A stretch of 64,000 nt of DNA. Origin: Ailurus styani (taxonomy: Eukaryota; Chordata; Mammalia; Carnivora; Ailuridae). Positions 22,271 to 32,640 of the stretch are shown here, one piece after another (the first letter of the stretch is position 1; the number at the start of each line of letters is the position of its first letter). The stretch covers positions 547,469-611,468 of the forward strand of contig LNAC01000774.1 in NCBI GenBank assembly GCA_002007465.1. Reading direction: 5' to 3'. A program made the position numbers and the translations under genes. The notes below the pieces were generated by a model that made no database searches, was not told where the DNA came from, and worked only from the letters and a program-made list of their open reading frames with translations.

Positions 22271-23478
22271 TATTGTGAGAGAGACAGGCCGGCCTGGAGC
22301 TCAACTCTCTCATCACCCATAAACAACTTCACAGAATACTAACATCAGGGGCTCCTGGGTGGCTCAGTCAGTTAAGCATCTGCCTTCAGCTCAGGTCATG
22401 ATCCCAGGGCCCTGGGATCGAGTCCCACATCTGGCTCCTTGCTCAGCAGGGAGCCTACTTCTTCTCCCTCTGCCTCCTCTCCGCCCCCTGTTGTTCTCCG
22501 TCTGTCAAATAAATAAATAAAAGCTTAAAAAAAAAAAAAGAACACCAACATCAGACAATGTCACTGTGACCATGCTGAAGCAAGAAACAGGAAAAGCACT
22601 CCATAATCATGTCTGAACATCAAAAATCAACAGCAGAAATAAGGGGGAAAAGCCAAAACCAAAATAAGAATATTGTCCAAACCACAAAAAAGGACCAAAC
22701 ATCTGCCCTTTCTGGCTATAACTTGAATGCCCGCAGCTGCTTTCCCAGTTACAGTTTTAGTTCTACCTCATTCGTCCCACCATCTAGATGAAAATTATAC
22801 AGATATCCAGTCACAAACATTTTTACTTCTTGACAACATCCTGGGCTGAGCAAAGCCCACTTTTCCTGTAGCATTCCTAACACCAGGCCAGATCTTACTG
22901 TATTAACCACATTTCCTAGTTTCTGTATCCAGTGTTTTGACATCTGAGGCATTGCTGCCTTGACCCCATCTTTCATACACAAACAAACCAATTCAAAGCC
23001 CACTTACACTGGTGAGACGCTAACCCCCTGTCCTAATCTTCCCAGCACCAGGCATCAGACAACTGAGGGCAGCCCCTAAACCCCACAACCCAGTAAAATT
23101 ATTCAAACTGTCCTAAACCTGGTCCATCCCTTCCTGGGAAAACCACAGTGAAGGCTTTCCCCATTCCCCTCGCCCTCTGCCTGCCACCAGTCTCCGTGTT
23201 CTTTCCTGTGGTGTGCCCCCTACTCTGGGCAACTGTTCATCACAAACTATCTTTTCAACAGCAGTTGTCTTCTGATCTGTTGTCCTCGCCAAACTTGAAT
23301 GAAAGCAAAATCGCATGTACATTTGCCTGTACAAAACGCCTGTAAGTTCTTTCCAGCATCCTTTTACTAAGACACCCCACAGATCTCCATGGCATGTGGT
23401 CTCTGTCAGTTCAGTGAGCCAATAAACCAAGTTCATTCAATGGCAGCTATGTTTTTGTGGTCTTCGGCTGGAGGACAT
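22271..23478 (+). mobile_element. Probable ERV LTR inserted in a MIR, itself carrying a SINE
   Basis: MIR sequence stops at about 22,270 and resumes at about 23,483, so roughly 1.2 kb including a 193-bp SINE is an insertion. An AATAAA sits at 23,421-23,426 about 55 bp before the right edge, the place expected in an LTR. The right edge reads GGAGGACA and the left is near TGTGAGAGAGACAGG. No clear target duplication or viral frame is visible and I cannot name the family. ORFs inside (22,609-23,436) have no known domains. Confidence 0.5.
22348..22539 (+). mobile_element. Can-SINE
   Basis: Head GGGGCTCCTGGGTGGCTCAG, GATCCCAGGGCCCTGGGATC, and an A-rich tail ending in a 13-base A run. The target duplication is GAATACTAACATCA (22,334-22,347) against GAACACCAACATCA (22,540-22,553), 12 of 14 matching. 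It lies inside the LTR-like insertion. Confidence 0.93.
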
Positions 23479-23733
23479 CGATATGAGGTTAAATGAAGCA
23501 ATGATTGTAAAGCCCAGTGACGGAAAACCTTGAACACTTCAATGATATTATTTAAAATGTAATCTAGTTCCCTTGCCCATGGCTCATTGGCCCCAGAGAG
23601 GACCTTGGTGGGCCAGTGAGGTTTCTCTTTAGACAAAGAGATCGGCAAAGTGAAATTCAGAAGTTACTGAACCCCTTTTTTCCTTTTCTCTATGTAGGAA
23701 CTAGAGCCAATCCACTGTGATAGAGGAGAAAGC
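23479..23733 (+). mobile_element. MIR 3' piece and flanking DNA
   Basis: GAGGTTAAATGAAGCAATGATTG followed by TAAAGCCCAGTG continues the MIR interrupted at 21,915 and about 22,270. The rest of the interval is unassigned. Confidence 0.5.
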
Positions 23734-23929
23734 ATTTTTTTTTAAAGATTTATTTATTCATTTGCAGAGGACGGAGGGGCCGAGGGAGAGAGTCTTCAAG
23801 CTGAGTCTTCCCTGCTGAGCACAGAATCCAATGGGGGCTTCATGGGGGCTTGATCCATGACCCTGAGATCATGACATGAGCTGAAATCAAGAGTCAGATG
23901 CTTAACTGACTGAGCCACCCAGGCGCCCT
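23734..23929 (-). mobile_element. Can-SINE
   Basis: Minus-strand copy with T-rich tail AAAGATTTATTTATTCATTT, GATCATGACATGAGCTGAAA, and head GAGCCACCCAGGCGCCCT. The flanks GATAGAGGAGAAAGCA and GAATAGAGAAAAACA look like a decayed target duplication. Confidence 0.9.
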
Positions 23930-24895
23930 GAATAGAGAAAAACAGAAGGGAAGGACTAAGAGAATTTCCTGAGTTCCTCAGCAATACCTGATATATGCCG
24001 ATTTCTTGATCTTGGGCTATGCGAGATACCCCAAGATTCTAATTAGTCCCAATGCAGTTTGCTTAAGGGAGACTAAGGTTGTTCCTTTCAGCCAAAATAA
24101 ATCCTAGTAGATATAATTAATATGATAATTAGTTATAACAAAGTAGTAAAGTTAAATAGGTGAGTTCATAAGCAACTTTCATATCTCAAGAAATTGGTAA
24201 TGTTTTCTAGCTATGAGAAATTTTCCATTAGCATTTCTGTTTCTCATTTCTGTACCCTTTCACTTTTGTTCTTTTCTGAGTTCCTACTCAGCATCATATG
24301 GGTTTCCTATCAGGAATTTTTGCAAGGTTTTTTATTAGGCCCCTTTAATACCCTGCTGCACTTACCACAAATATAGAGCTGTTGGCGCTGGTGGTGCTGG
24401 TAGGGTGGGGGGTGTGGTTGGGGGGATGCTCCCTTCCTCTGGGCTCTGCTTGGTCTGAGCTGGGTAGGCCTGAATGAAGTGTTTGCCTAAGGTCTCAAGC
24501 ATCCCAGTCTTTCAAGGCTATGCTTTTTACACATTTTTCCCCCACATAATCCCTAAACATTATAATATAAAACAAAACCAACCACATAACTTCTAGCAAA
24601 CTTTTAAGGTGATAAAAAATCTTTATGAGAATTTTATAAGTTGCAAAGATATAATTCCTACCATGTTGTACATGTGTTTTTAATATATTTATGTATTTTC
24701 TTCAAAGCCTTGGAACTGCACATTTAACTCATTCCATTTTGGGGCAGTGTTCTCCATTTTCCATAGGTCAGCCAAAGCCAGTGCTCATGTCAGACCAGTC
24801 AGGCAAATAAAAGCAAGGGGTTTGGGGGAAGGGAGGGGTGTCAGAAAATGTCTAATTTGTTTTTCCCCCAAATCAACAAACACTGTAAAATAACT
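23930..24895. other. Non-coding DNA with a G-rich stretch
   Basis: No gene is recognised. A G-rich run at about 24,390-24,427 (GGTAGGGTGGGGGGTGTGG, then TTGGGGGG) could form a quadruplex. Confidence 0.5.
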
Positions 24896-25134
24896 TTATT
24901 TTATTTATTTATTTATTTATTTTTTAAGATTCTATTTATTTATTTGAGAGAGAGAGAGAGCATGAGTGAGAATGAGGGGAAGGGCAGAGGGGGAAGAAAA
25001 GGGAGAGAGAATCTCAAGCAGACTCCTGGCTGAGCGCAGAGCCCAACATGAGGCTTGATCCCAGGACCCTGAGATCATGACCTGAGCTGAAATCAAAAGT
25101 CAGGCACTTAACTGACTGAGCCACCAGGCACCGC
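24896..25134 (-). mobile_element. Older Can-SINE
   Basis: A (TTTA)n tail, TTAAGATTCTATTTATTTAT, a long GA-rich body, GACCCTGAGATCATGACC, and the head GAGCCACCAGGCACCG. Substitutions in the head suggest an older subfamily. The flanking ORF at 24,848-25,033 is SINE translation. Confidence 0.9.
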
Positions 25135-26474
25135 AACATTCATCTCACTCCTGAATCCCAAGATAGATGGAGCCTTTGCTGTGTGCCATACAGGGAAAGA
25201 AGAGGCCTTCGGTTCTTCTTGGCCACCTTGTCTTCTCAGCTGCTCCAGGCCTCTCCCTCGGGAGTTCTTTCTTCTTGAATTGTCTCCCTGCAGCCCCTTC
25301 TCCCCACCCAACCAGGAAGAAAGCATCCTTTTCAGATTCGTGAAAGTTAAGAGGTATGTCTTTCTCCTCGTCCTTCCCCTCTGCCCCTCCTCTCTCTCCT
25401 TCTCAGTGTACCTGTTCCTATGGGAAGCACAGTGGACTAGGGAGGGCTACTGGACAATCATAAATGCACAGCCCTCCTTTTTATGCCTTTCCTTTGTTGA
25501 AGAAGAGAAAGATGACCCTGAATAGATGGGAGGGGGAGGAAGAAGAGGCAGAGGAGATGCTGGCAATATCCTCAGGAAGATCAGTTTGGGGAAGAATAAA
25601 AATGAAAATTTGAGGATCTAAGAAATGATTCCTTCAACTACTCAAGTTTGTGTGGCCTATGGAAATCACCAGGTCTCTCTGGTATTATAGGCATCTCCTT
25701 GGGAAAAATCAGTGCTGTTGCCTAAGGCAGAATGTCCCACCTGTAGAGACCGGCAGAATCTTCCAGAAGCCAGGTTTACCTGCGGCTGGTGGCTCCACAC
25801 CCAAAATTCTGCTGCCGTGGTTCTTGGCTCCCGCCCCGGGAATATGCATTTCAGCCCATCTCCTCCGGATGCTCCCCGCTGGCTACAACCCTCAGCTCCG
25901 CTGAACCGATCAGCAGGGTCACCTGCAGAGCTTTAGAAATGCAGGCCACCGCCCCCCAATCAGAGGACTTAGGGGTGGGGTGTGGAATAAGGAAAAAGAA
26001 AAATTAAAAATAAGAGGTGTAATTCTCCCGGTTGAAAATGAGGGAAGAGATTTCTCTCCCTACTCTTTCTCAGACTTTTACTTTAGAAAACTTGTAATTG
26101 TAAGTAGTTTCTTCTCTCTTTGAAATGTATATAAATCCTTTGAAAACTAGATAGGCCTTTGTCAGCTTGATGACCCATGAATGCCGGTCCCAAGGACCTG
26201 GGAGGCATCTCTTTGAAATGTAAACAAGGGATATAGCCGCCCCCCCCATCTCCCAGTTTCTGTGGGAGGCAAGGTGCCCTGTTGAAAGTTGCAAATAACT
26301 TCTTGTCATCAAGAGATGAGAATTTGCTTCTCTACTAGATAAAGCTAATACAGACAGTCACCCTGTAAGCAGAGTTGGGGGTCCACAGAAAAAGAGAGAC
26401 AGCACATAGCTTTTTTGACACAAGAAAAATCATTTGAGCACACCCTCCCCACCCCACCCCCGCCCCCGCCATCT
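25135..26474. other. Unassigned non-coding DNA
   Basis: No gene is recognised. Several overlapping short plus-strand ORFs at 25,181-26,007 have no known domain. A C-rich stretch at about 26,440-26,470 (CCCCACCCCCGCCCCCGCC) immediately precedes the LTR. The remainder shows no confident repeat family. Confidence 0.4.
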
Positions 26475-27001
26475 TGTGACAGAATGTAAGAGAAAAGAGC
26501 CACTATTGAGTAAGGAAAGGGTTAATGTATAGGCAGGGAGAGATAGGGGGCCCTTGACTAGGCTCTGAAAGAGTGAACAAGAGCTAAGGGAATAGATGTG
26601 AACGTCTGGCCCCGGATGTTAGGGGGTATTTTTCTTTGGTGGCTACAGTGTAATAACAGAAAGTGACCAGACCTCAAAGAAGGAAGTCACTAAGGGTATT
26701 ATCAATTGTCCTTGCTCAGACCGAGAATCTCAAGATCTTTTCTCTTCCTTATGATTTTCTTTCTTCTACACAAGAATCTCAAGGCCACACCCTCCCTGGT
26801 CTCGGGAGTTTTTCAATAAAAGATGGGCCCTAAAAACCCTCAGTGGCAACCCATTCAAGAACCCTCTCACTTTAGAGAGCTTTTCTTTTCCTTTCTGTTC
26901 TCACCTTCACTTTAAACAAACTTTCACTTCATTTCACCCTTTTGCGTTGGCGAGATTCATTCTTTGACTCCCTAGGACAAGAACCCTGCAATCTTGTAAC
27001 A
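26475..27001 (+). mobile_element. Probable ERV1-type LTR
   Basis: The segment opens TGTGACAGAATG and closes CTTGTAACA, giving the TG...CA ends of an LTR of about 527 bp. AATAAA at 26,815-26,820 lies in a TTTTTCAATAAAAGATG context, followed by a CT-rich stretch (TTTCTTTTCC, CTTTCACTTC) as in many retroviral U5-side regions. No matching 4-6 bp target duplication is seen, so it may be rearranged. No viral gene follows. Confidence 0.55.
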
Positions 27002-27099
27002 CTACGAGGCCAGGAGATAGCCTGACCATTTTCAGGAGTAAAGACCGACGTCACGCACACTTGAGTTCTCTTTGCAGGAGAAATCCTTTTGAGCACTCA

Positions 27100-27430
27100 A
27101 ATACTGGACCACCTGAAGCCAGAGAAGTAATGATGCTGAGCCTTGCAGGTCCTAATGATGTTGAACCGCACTCAGCCACCCGAAGATGACTTTTGCCCCA
27201 GTTCCATGCTGTATTCCCCATTATGCAAGCCCTTTCATGAATAAGTATACAACGTTAGCTTAAAATTTCCCGAGTTTGGTTGTTGGGGAGAATCTACTTT
27301 GGGAATCAGCCCCGGTGTTCTCCTTTACTTGCTGCAAGTAAAACCCTTCCTTTTTCAGTTCTTTGACTTGGTTTGTATCTTTTGGCTCAACATCCACCAA
27401 GAGGCAAGCCCAGTTGCTGGAAACAGCCCT
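27100..27430 (+). mobile_element. Second LTR-like fragment
   Basis: TTAGCTTAAAATTTCCCGAG, TTTGGTTGTTGGGGAGAATC, ACTTGCTGCAAGTAAAACCC and GGCTCAACATCCACCAAG follow one another as in the 3' half of some ERV LTRs. The boundaries are approximate and the family is not named. Confidence 0.4.
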
Positions 27431-28040
27431 GCTTACCACGTAAGTCAAGGATGAACTCTAACAAATGATGCTGTCTCCTTACTTGATGACTAGTTATTGT
27501 TTATCCTGAGAACACGTATGTAATGTGTTCGATCTGTTTGGCTAGATAAGGGGGTGAGATTTCTTCCTGTCTTTGCCACCTCTTAGCAGACAGCCTGTGA
27601 TGTGTATCGTGTTCAGGCTTAATGCTCCTTCAGTAATGACACCCTCAGGTGGGTCAGAAGATCAAGAGCGAGTCCCACAGGACCAGCCAAGAGGGTCCTT
27701 GGCTTTGCACAGGATAGAAATCAAACATGAACTGAGAAGAAGTGAGAGCAGAGTTTATCGAAGGCAGAAAGGGGGCACATACAGAGTGTCTGGGAGACTC
27801 AGAAAGGAAAGAAGAGAGTCTTGTCTTTGCTTGGCCTCTGGGCTCTTACTGAGGATTGTGGTTCGGTGTTCATATCTACTCAGGCTTCCAGGAACAAACA
27901 AGTGTTTAGGCGTCCTCCGTAAGTCACTTACACCCTGGAGCCAGCGGTCTTGGTGAGTCAGTGGTCTTGATGAACCGGATCACTCCTTTCAAGATGTTAT
28001 CTATTGTGCTGGAAGACTCCAAAGAAATCCTGAAGTCCTT
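27431..28040. other. Unassigned DNA with a 127-codon ORF
   Basis: The ORF at 27,573-27,956 (+) has a mixed basic composition and no motif I recognise. It sits within an LTR-dense neighbourhood and may be translation of non-coding retroviral sequence. I do not call it a gene. Confidence 0.35.
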
Positions 28041-28235
28041 GGGGCACCTGGGTGGCTCAGTCATTAAGCGGCTGCCTTTGGCAGGTCATGATCCCAGGGT
28101 CCCGGGATCAAACCCTGCATCGGGCCCCCTGCTTGGCGGGATGCCTGCTTCCCCCTCTCCCACTCCACTGCTTGTGTTTCCTCTCTCACTGGTCTCTCTC
28201 TGTCAAATAAATAAAATATTTTTTTTAAAAATCAC
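28041..28235 (+). mobile_element. Can-SINE
   Basis: GGGGCACCTGGGTGGCTCAG head, GATCCCAGGGTCCCGGGATC, and an AAATAAATAAAATATT tail. The 3' end of the 27,961-28,281 ORF is SINE translation. Confidence 0.92.
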
Positions 28236-29051
28236 AAACTTCTTGACTTTTTCAGGAGGACATACATTACCTGTGCTATAAGGTGTGTGTAAGGCAGGGA
28301 TGTAGGTCCTAGCAAAAATAGAAGCAGGAAAAGGAGCGAAAAAAGCAGTTTCCCATGGGGTCCCTTTAGGTTTCCCTGTCTCAGAGCATACCACTGTCTT
28401 TTGTCTCTACTGTCTTTGCGGAGAGGTTTTCTAGAATGGGAGTAGATTTTGTTTTTAATGTTATTTGTATTTAATACTACTGTATTTATTGCTGTTCTAT
28501 TACAACAGGTGCAAATGATCTTCATCACAGGTTCCCCAGAGTAAGTAGTGAGACTGACCCAAGGGTAGAACCCACAGCTCTGGCAAAGCAATTTTGCAAA
28601 ACATTAGGAGCAATTCTTTTCAGGTGTTCTGTCAGATACAGATATATTATCCATCTAGTGTTTTACGATTCATAATTGCTGTACAATAATTGTTTTACTC
28701 AAGTGTTAAAGAACACAAAAGAGGTAGAACAAATATGCATTGTGTGTGCTTGGTTGGGTCTTCGTCCCAGGACCTTGCCCATGACCACCATGCCTATCCC
28801 AGTGTACCATCTGGACAACCTGGTGGAAAACCCAGTGCTCGGTAGTAGAGTGGATCTTTGTAGGAGACACTTCATGGTACACCGGAAGTGGGTGTAACAG
28901 AACTTTGTGGAATACATCTTAGTGGTAGAGTGTGGCCTTGGAGATGCCAGTTGGAGGTTTGACTCTCACAACCACCCCTCCCTGGTGAGATGTTAGTCAT
29001 TTTATTTAACTGCTATGAGCTTCAGTTCACAGAGCATAGTAATCATAGTAC
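28236..29051. other. Unassigned DNA ending in a MIR-like scrap
   Basis: No gene is recognised; ORFs at 28,203-28,591 (minus) and 28,676-28,917 (both strands) have no domain. From about 29,015 the words GAGCTTCAGTTCACAGAG and AATCATAGTAC fit a MIR that is then cut by the LTR at 29,052 and continues after 29,583. Confidence 0.4.
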
Positions 29052-29583
29052 TGTAGGAGAGGGAAACTTTCTCCTTCCCTTTTATGTTCCTTGGCTGGCC
29101 TAATAATTAAATCAACATAAGACAGATCAACAGGAGAAAAACAATTTAATGATGTACGTAGGGGAGCCCCACATGGGAAGCTCCCTGATAGATGGTTGAG
29201 GCTTATATACCATCGTGAGCTAAGGAGAAGGGAGTAGGAGCATAGCGCTTCAAAGGGAAGGAAGACCAGTCACAGGAAGATGGGAAGAGCAAATGTTTGA
29301 TAAGCAGATGTGTGACATGCCAGGCAGAGACAGCAAGACCCAGAGAAGGATTTGAACAAACAGGCGAGGCTGAGCCCCACGCAGCTTACCACACCCACGC
29401 TCCCCAGTTACTGCTGCTGATCGCTCTCTTCCCGGTCCAGGACTTCTAACTAAATTCCTAGAAGGAGTTAAGGAGGAGGTAAAAAGCTCAATCTGAGTCT
29501 TTTGGGCCTTTTTTGTCCTCAGTTCAAAATAATCCACATGCCAAAGTGGAGTACTGTGAAGAGGCTCATTCTGAACCCCTTCA
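29052..29583 (-). mobile_element. Solo ERV LTR inside a MIR
   Basis: On the minus strand it starts TGAAGGGGTTCAGAATGAGC and ends CCTCTCCTACA. It contains a TATA-like GGTATATAAGCCTCAACC (plus positions about 29,196-29,213). The flanks GTAC (29,048-29,051) and GTCC (29,584-29,587) are a possible 4-bp target duplication with one mismatch. MIR sequence (GGGCAGCTGTGAGGTTTAGA) resumes to the right. It belongs to the same family as the LTR at 19,101-19,658, sharing GGCATGTGGATTATTTT, but is inverted. Confidence 0.75.
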
Positions 29584-29696
29584 GTCCCCATCCAAGAGGG
29601 CAGCTGTGAGGTTTAGATGAAACAGACCCGTATCAGATGGGAGCTGCTCTTGCAAGAGCCAAGACTAATCAGCCAGTGCCTAGCACCCTCTTTATA

Positions 29697-30110
29697 CCCT
29701 TTTATTTGAGGCATAACTGACATATAACATGTATTGGTTCCAAACGTGCAACGTAACGAATCCATGTGAGTACACACTGTGGAATGAGCACCACAGTAAG
29801 TCCAGTTAACATTCATCACTACAGGTTCTTAAGAATTATGTTTTCTTGTGATGAAAACTTGGAACATCTGTTCTCTTAGCAACTTTCAAGTATACAATAG
29901 ACTATTTTTAACTGCAGCCACCGTGTTGTACATCATATCCCCAGACTTTAGTCATTTTATAACCGGAAGTTTGTACCTTTGGATCCCCTTCACCCATTTT
30001 GCCTGCTGCTACCCCCTACCTCTGGCAACAATCTATTCTCGACCTGTGAGCTTGGGGTTTTTGATTTTTGGTTTTGTTTTTCAATTCCACATATAAGCGA
30101 GAGCACACGC
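29697..30110 (-). mobile_element. Old LINE-1 3' UTR fragment
   Basis: The plus strand reads as the antisense of an old L1 3' UTR: TTTTATTTGAGGCATAACTG, GACATATAACATGTATTGG, CTCTTAGCAACTTTCAAGTA, CATCATATCCCCAGACTTTA, ACCTCTGGCAACAATC and TTCCACATATAAGCGAGAG. The true L1 orientation is minus. Sequence from 30,110 to 30,300 may be a rearranged continuation. Confidence 0.8.
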
Positions 30111-30422
30111 AGCTGGTGCCTGACATTCCTGACTGGAAGCCGGACCCTGTCACGTGTCCAACATCAATGGCTACAATATGGGGCAACTGTCCCACACTGA
30201 AGAACGACAAGGTTCACTTAGACCCATTGTCCGTTGTACTTCCTGTTTCAGGGAATCACATGTTGCTACTTACTCCCAGGGCTGTGTTGTCTGAATGATC
30301 AACTTGTTTTTTATTGTCAGTGTCCATTCCTGGTTCCATGTCTTCACTCGTTGAGTGCTCCTTATCATCTCCCTAGTGAGGGACAGAGGGAGGGAGACCT
30401 ATGAAATTCACTGAACAAATTT
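30111..30422. other. Unassigned DNA, possibly L1 continuation
   Basis: Phrases such as TCACATGTTGCTACTTACTC do not match a repeat I can name. ORFs here (29,979-30,298) are short and without domains. Confidence 0.35.
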
Positions 30423-30437
30423 CAGGAAAAAAATCTT

Positions 30438-30438
30438 T

Positions 30439-30497
<59 letters not shown>

Positions 30498-30728
30498 TTT
30501 GACAGAGAGAGATTACAAGTAGGCAGAGCAGCAGGCAGAGAGAGAAGAGGAAGCAGGCTCCCTGCCAAGCAGGGAGCCCAATGCGGGGCTTGANAGCAGG
30601 CAGAGAGAGAAGAGGAAGCAGGCTCCCTGCCAAGCAGGGAGCCCAATGCGGGGCTCGATCCCAGGACCCTGATATCATGACCTGAGCCGAAGGCAGAGGC
30701 TTTAACTCACTGAGCCACCCAGGCGCCC
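30438..30728 (-). mobile_element. Can-SINE with an internal duplicated block and an N
   Basis: Minus-strand Can-SINE flanked by a perfect 15-bp target duplication, CAGGAAAAAAATCTT, at 30,423-30,437 and 30,729-30,743. Its tail is an expanded (ATTT)n tract of about 60 bp (30,439-30,499). The body holds a 64-bp block twice, 30,530-30,593 and 30,595-30,658, one mismatch apart, separated by a single N at 30,594. A normal copy would contain the block once, so the duplication is probably an assembly join. Confidence 0.93.
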
Positions 30729-30743
30729 CAGGAAAAAAATCTT

Positions 30744-31467
30744 AATACGGTTTACAAACCAAAATTAAAACTCTCAAAGTGTATTGCTTATTCTGAAGTA
30801 CAATATAATGAAGAGCGGGGCAGGAGTTGCCAGGTTTTTTGAGTACTAAATAGCAGCTTTTTGTTTTTTGAGAATTCATTTAACTTAGCACTTTTTAACA
30901 CAATATATGAAGAACTTAGGTTTGTTATTAAACTCAGTTGCAATTTCATTTAAAATTGTGACATTTTACATGTACTGTGTAAAGAGGCTAAATGTGCAAT
31001 TTATATGTTCTGTAAACTCTAATTACATTTTAAGGAGTATACAGGCAAAAGTAAATTTTAACTTCTAGGCTTACTATAAAATCAATTAAAGAAATTCAAA
31101 AATACTAACGAAAATCTTGGAGATATTACACTTGTGGAAATAAAGACCAAAAATGGACTCTACAGCTAAATGTTTAATCCTTACAACAGTACTGTATTAG
31201 TAAGGCTAAGAGAGGTGTTAATGAATCCATCCACCCATCCATCCATCCAGCCAGCCATCTTGCTCTTCATTCGGTAAATCAGTCACTAATTGAACTTAAC
31301 ACCTGCTTTCAAGATTCTGCTAGATTCTAAAGGCTTAACATTAGGAGACTGTCCTTACAAAGTCAGAGAGAAGATGAGACATGATGCAACAGACGAAGAA
31401 GAGATTTCTTCAGACCTGGAGGTAACATTTGGGATGACAGAAATCATCTTAAAGGAGATAGAAGGAC
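30744..31467. other. AT-rich non-coding DNA with a short CCAT repeat
   Basis: No gene is seen. A (CCAT)n-like simple repeat lies at about 31,227-31,260. Confidence 0.5.
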
Positions 31468-31710
31468 AGACAGAAAAAAGCCTGGGCTTTGAAACCAGAG
31501 GACCTGGGTTAATTTCTAGTGCTACTCTTTCCTAGCTCTGTGACCCTGGGTAACCTGCTTAAACCTCTAAGCTTTAATTACCTTGCCTATAAAATGAGAG
31601 AAGTGATAGCATTATCACACAACCGTGTTCTGAAGATTAATTGAGTTAAAATCCACAAATTACCTACTTTGCATATAGTAGGTCTCAATAAATTCCAGTT
31701 CCACTCCATT
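31468..31710 (+). mobile_element. MIR SINE
   Basis: A well-preserved MIR in sense order: GGCTTTGAAACCAGAGGACC, CTAGCTCTGTGACCCTGGG, TTAATTACCTTGCCTATAAA, GAAGATTAATTGAGTTAAAA and ATATAGTAGGTCTCAATAAA. The ORF at 31,290-31,535 runs into it and is not a gene. Confidence 0.88.
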
Positions 31711-31777
31711 CATCTGATTTCTCTTAGTCTGGATCTACTTTTTAAAACACCTAAACATCTGGCTTAATTCATTTATT

Positions 31778-31990
31778 CAGTCATCTAAATATTCATTGAA
31801 CACCTATGCTATGCCTGGCTCTGTGATGGGTGCTGGGGACCCAAAGATGAATACTTCAAAATCCCTGCTGGGTATAATCATTTTTACCAATGCTTAGAAG
31901 AGAAAGACCAGTAAATAAATTGATACAGTAGAGAATTCTAGAAGAGTAGAATGGCTCAAGGGGTCCAGAAGAGAACATAGTGCCTCTGCC
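31778..31990 (-). mobile_element. L2 LINE 3' fragment
   Basis: The plus strand shows the antisense of the L2 3' end: TTCATTGAACACCTATGCTA, TGCCTGGCTCTGTGATGGGT, GCTGGGGACCCAAAGATGAA and AAATCCCTGCTGGG. An L2 remnant therefore lies on the minus strand. Confidence 0.65.
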
Positions 31991-32432
31991 CTCAAAGGTA
32001 GGAGAGGAGGGTTCAGATTTGTGGCTGCCTAAGCAATTGGTACTCCAAAAATTAATCCAAATGGTGATTTTTTCCAAGCAAGTAGTCCTAGAAATTCTTT
32101 AAAAATTCCTCCCATTTATCAGATGCTAGTGGAAGGAAAGTGGTAAAGAAGCCCAAATAGTCACCAACAGCGGGAGGCAGAAATGCAAAGTCCTAGTGCC
32201 CGGGGCCCTATCTGTGCTCTCTCCTTTCTGAACCGTCCACGGGTTACTTTGCCTCTCTGAGCACGCAGCTCCTCACGTGAGGATAATAATCGCACCTATG
32301 TCACTAACTCTTACGTGAAAACAAAATTTACACAAAAGACGTAATTCTGTGGTTGGAACATATTAAATATTTAATATTAGCTGTCATTATTACTTGCCTA
32401 GATCCTTGGAAACATTAAAATAGGTGTTTTGA
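31991..32432. other. Non-coding DNA, nothing firm
   Basis: No gene or confident repeat. Phrases near 32,200-32,390 (ACTTTGCCTCTCTGAGC, AGGATAATAATCGCACC) suggest a decayed MIR in plus orientation. Confidence 0.4.
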
Positions 32433-32640
32433 GGGGCACCTGGGTGGCTCAGTTTGGTAAGCCTCCAACTCTTAATTTCAGCTCAGGTCATGACCTCTGG
32501 GTCATGAGATGGAGCCTGCCTTGGGCTCTGTGCTCAGAGGAGAAGCTGCTTCTCTCTCCCTCCCCCTCTGCTCTCCCCCCACCCCTTACATGCTTGCTCT
32601 CTCTCTAAAGTTAAAAGAAAAACGAAAACAAAAACAAAAC
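32433..32640 (+). mobile_element. Can-SINE (diverged)
   Basis: Head GGGGCACCTGGGTGGCTCAG and CAGCTCAGGTCATGACC. The body is altered (TGGGTCATGAGATGGAGCC) and the tail is AAACGAAAACAAAAACAAAA. AGGTGTTTT lies on both sides (about 32,422 and 32,641), a likely target duplication. Confidence 0.9.

Noticed and set aside
22348..22539. tRNA gene
   Set aside because: The A/B-box-like sequence belongs to the tRNA-derived head of a Can-SINE; no cloverleaf with an acceptor stem is formed. The same holds for the other SINE copies.
27573..27956. 127-residue plus-strand ORF as a new gene
   Set aside because: Located among LTR fragments, no recognised domain and no promoter or splice evidence; kept only as part of an unassigned interval.
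30438..30728. Biological tandem duplication within a SINE
   Set aside because: The single N exactly between the two copies makes an assembly overlap the simpler explanation.
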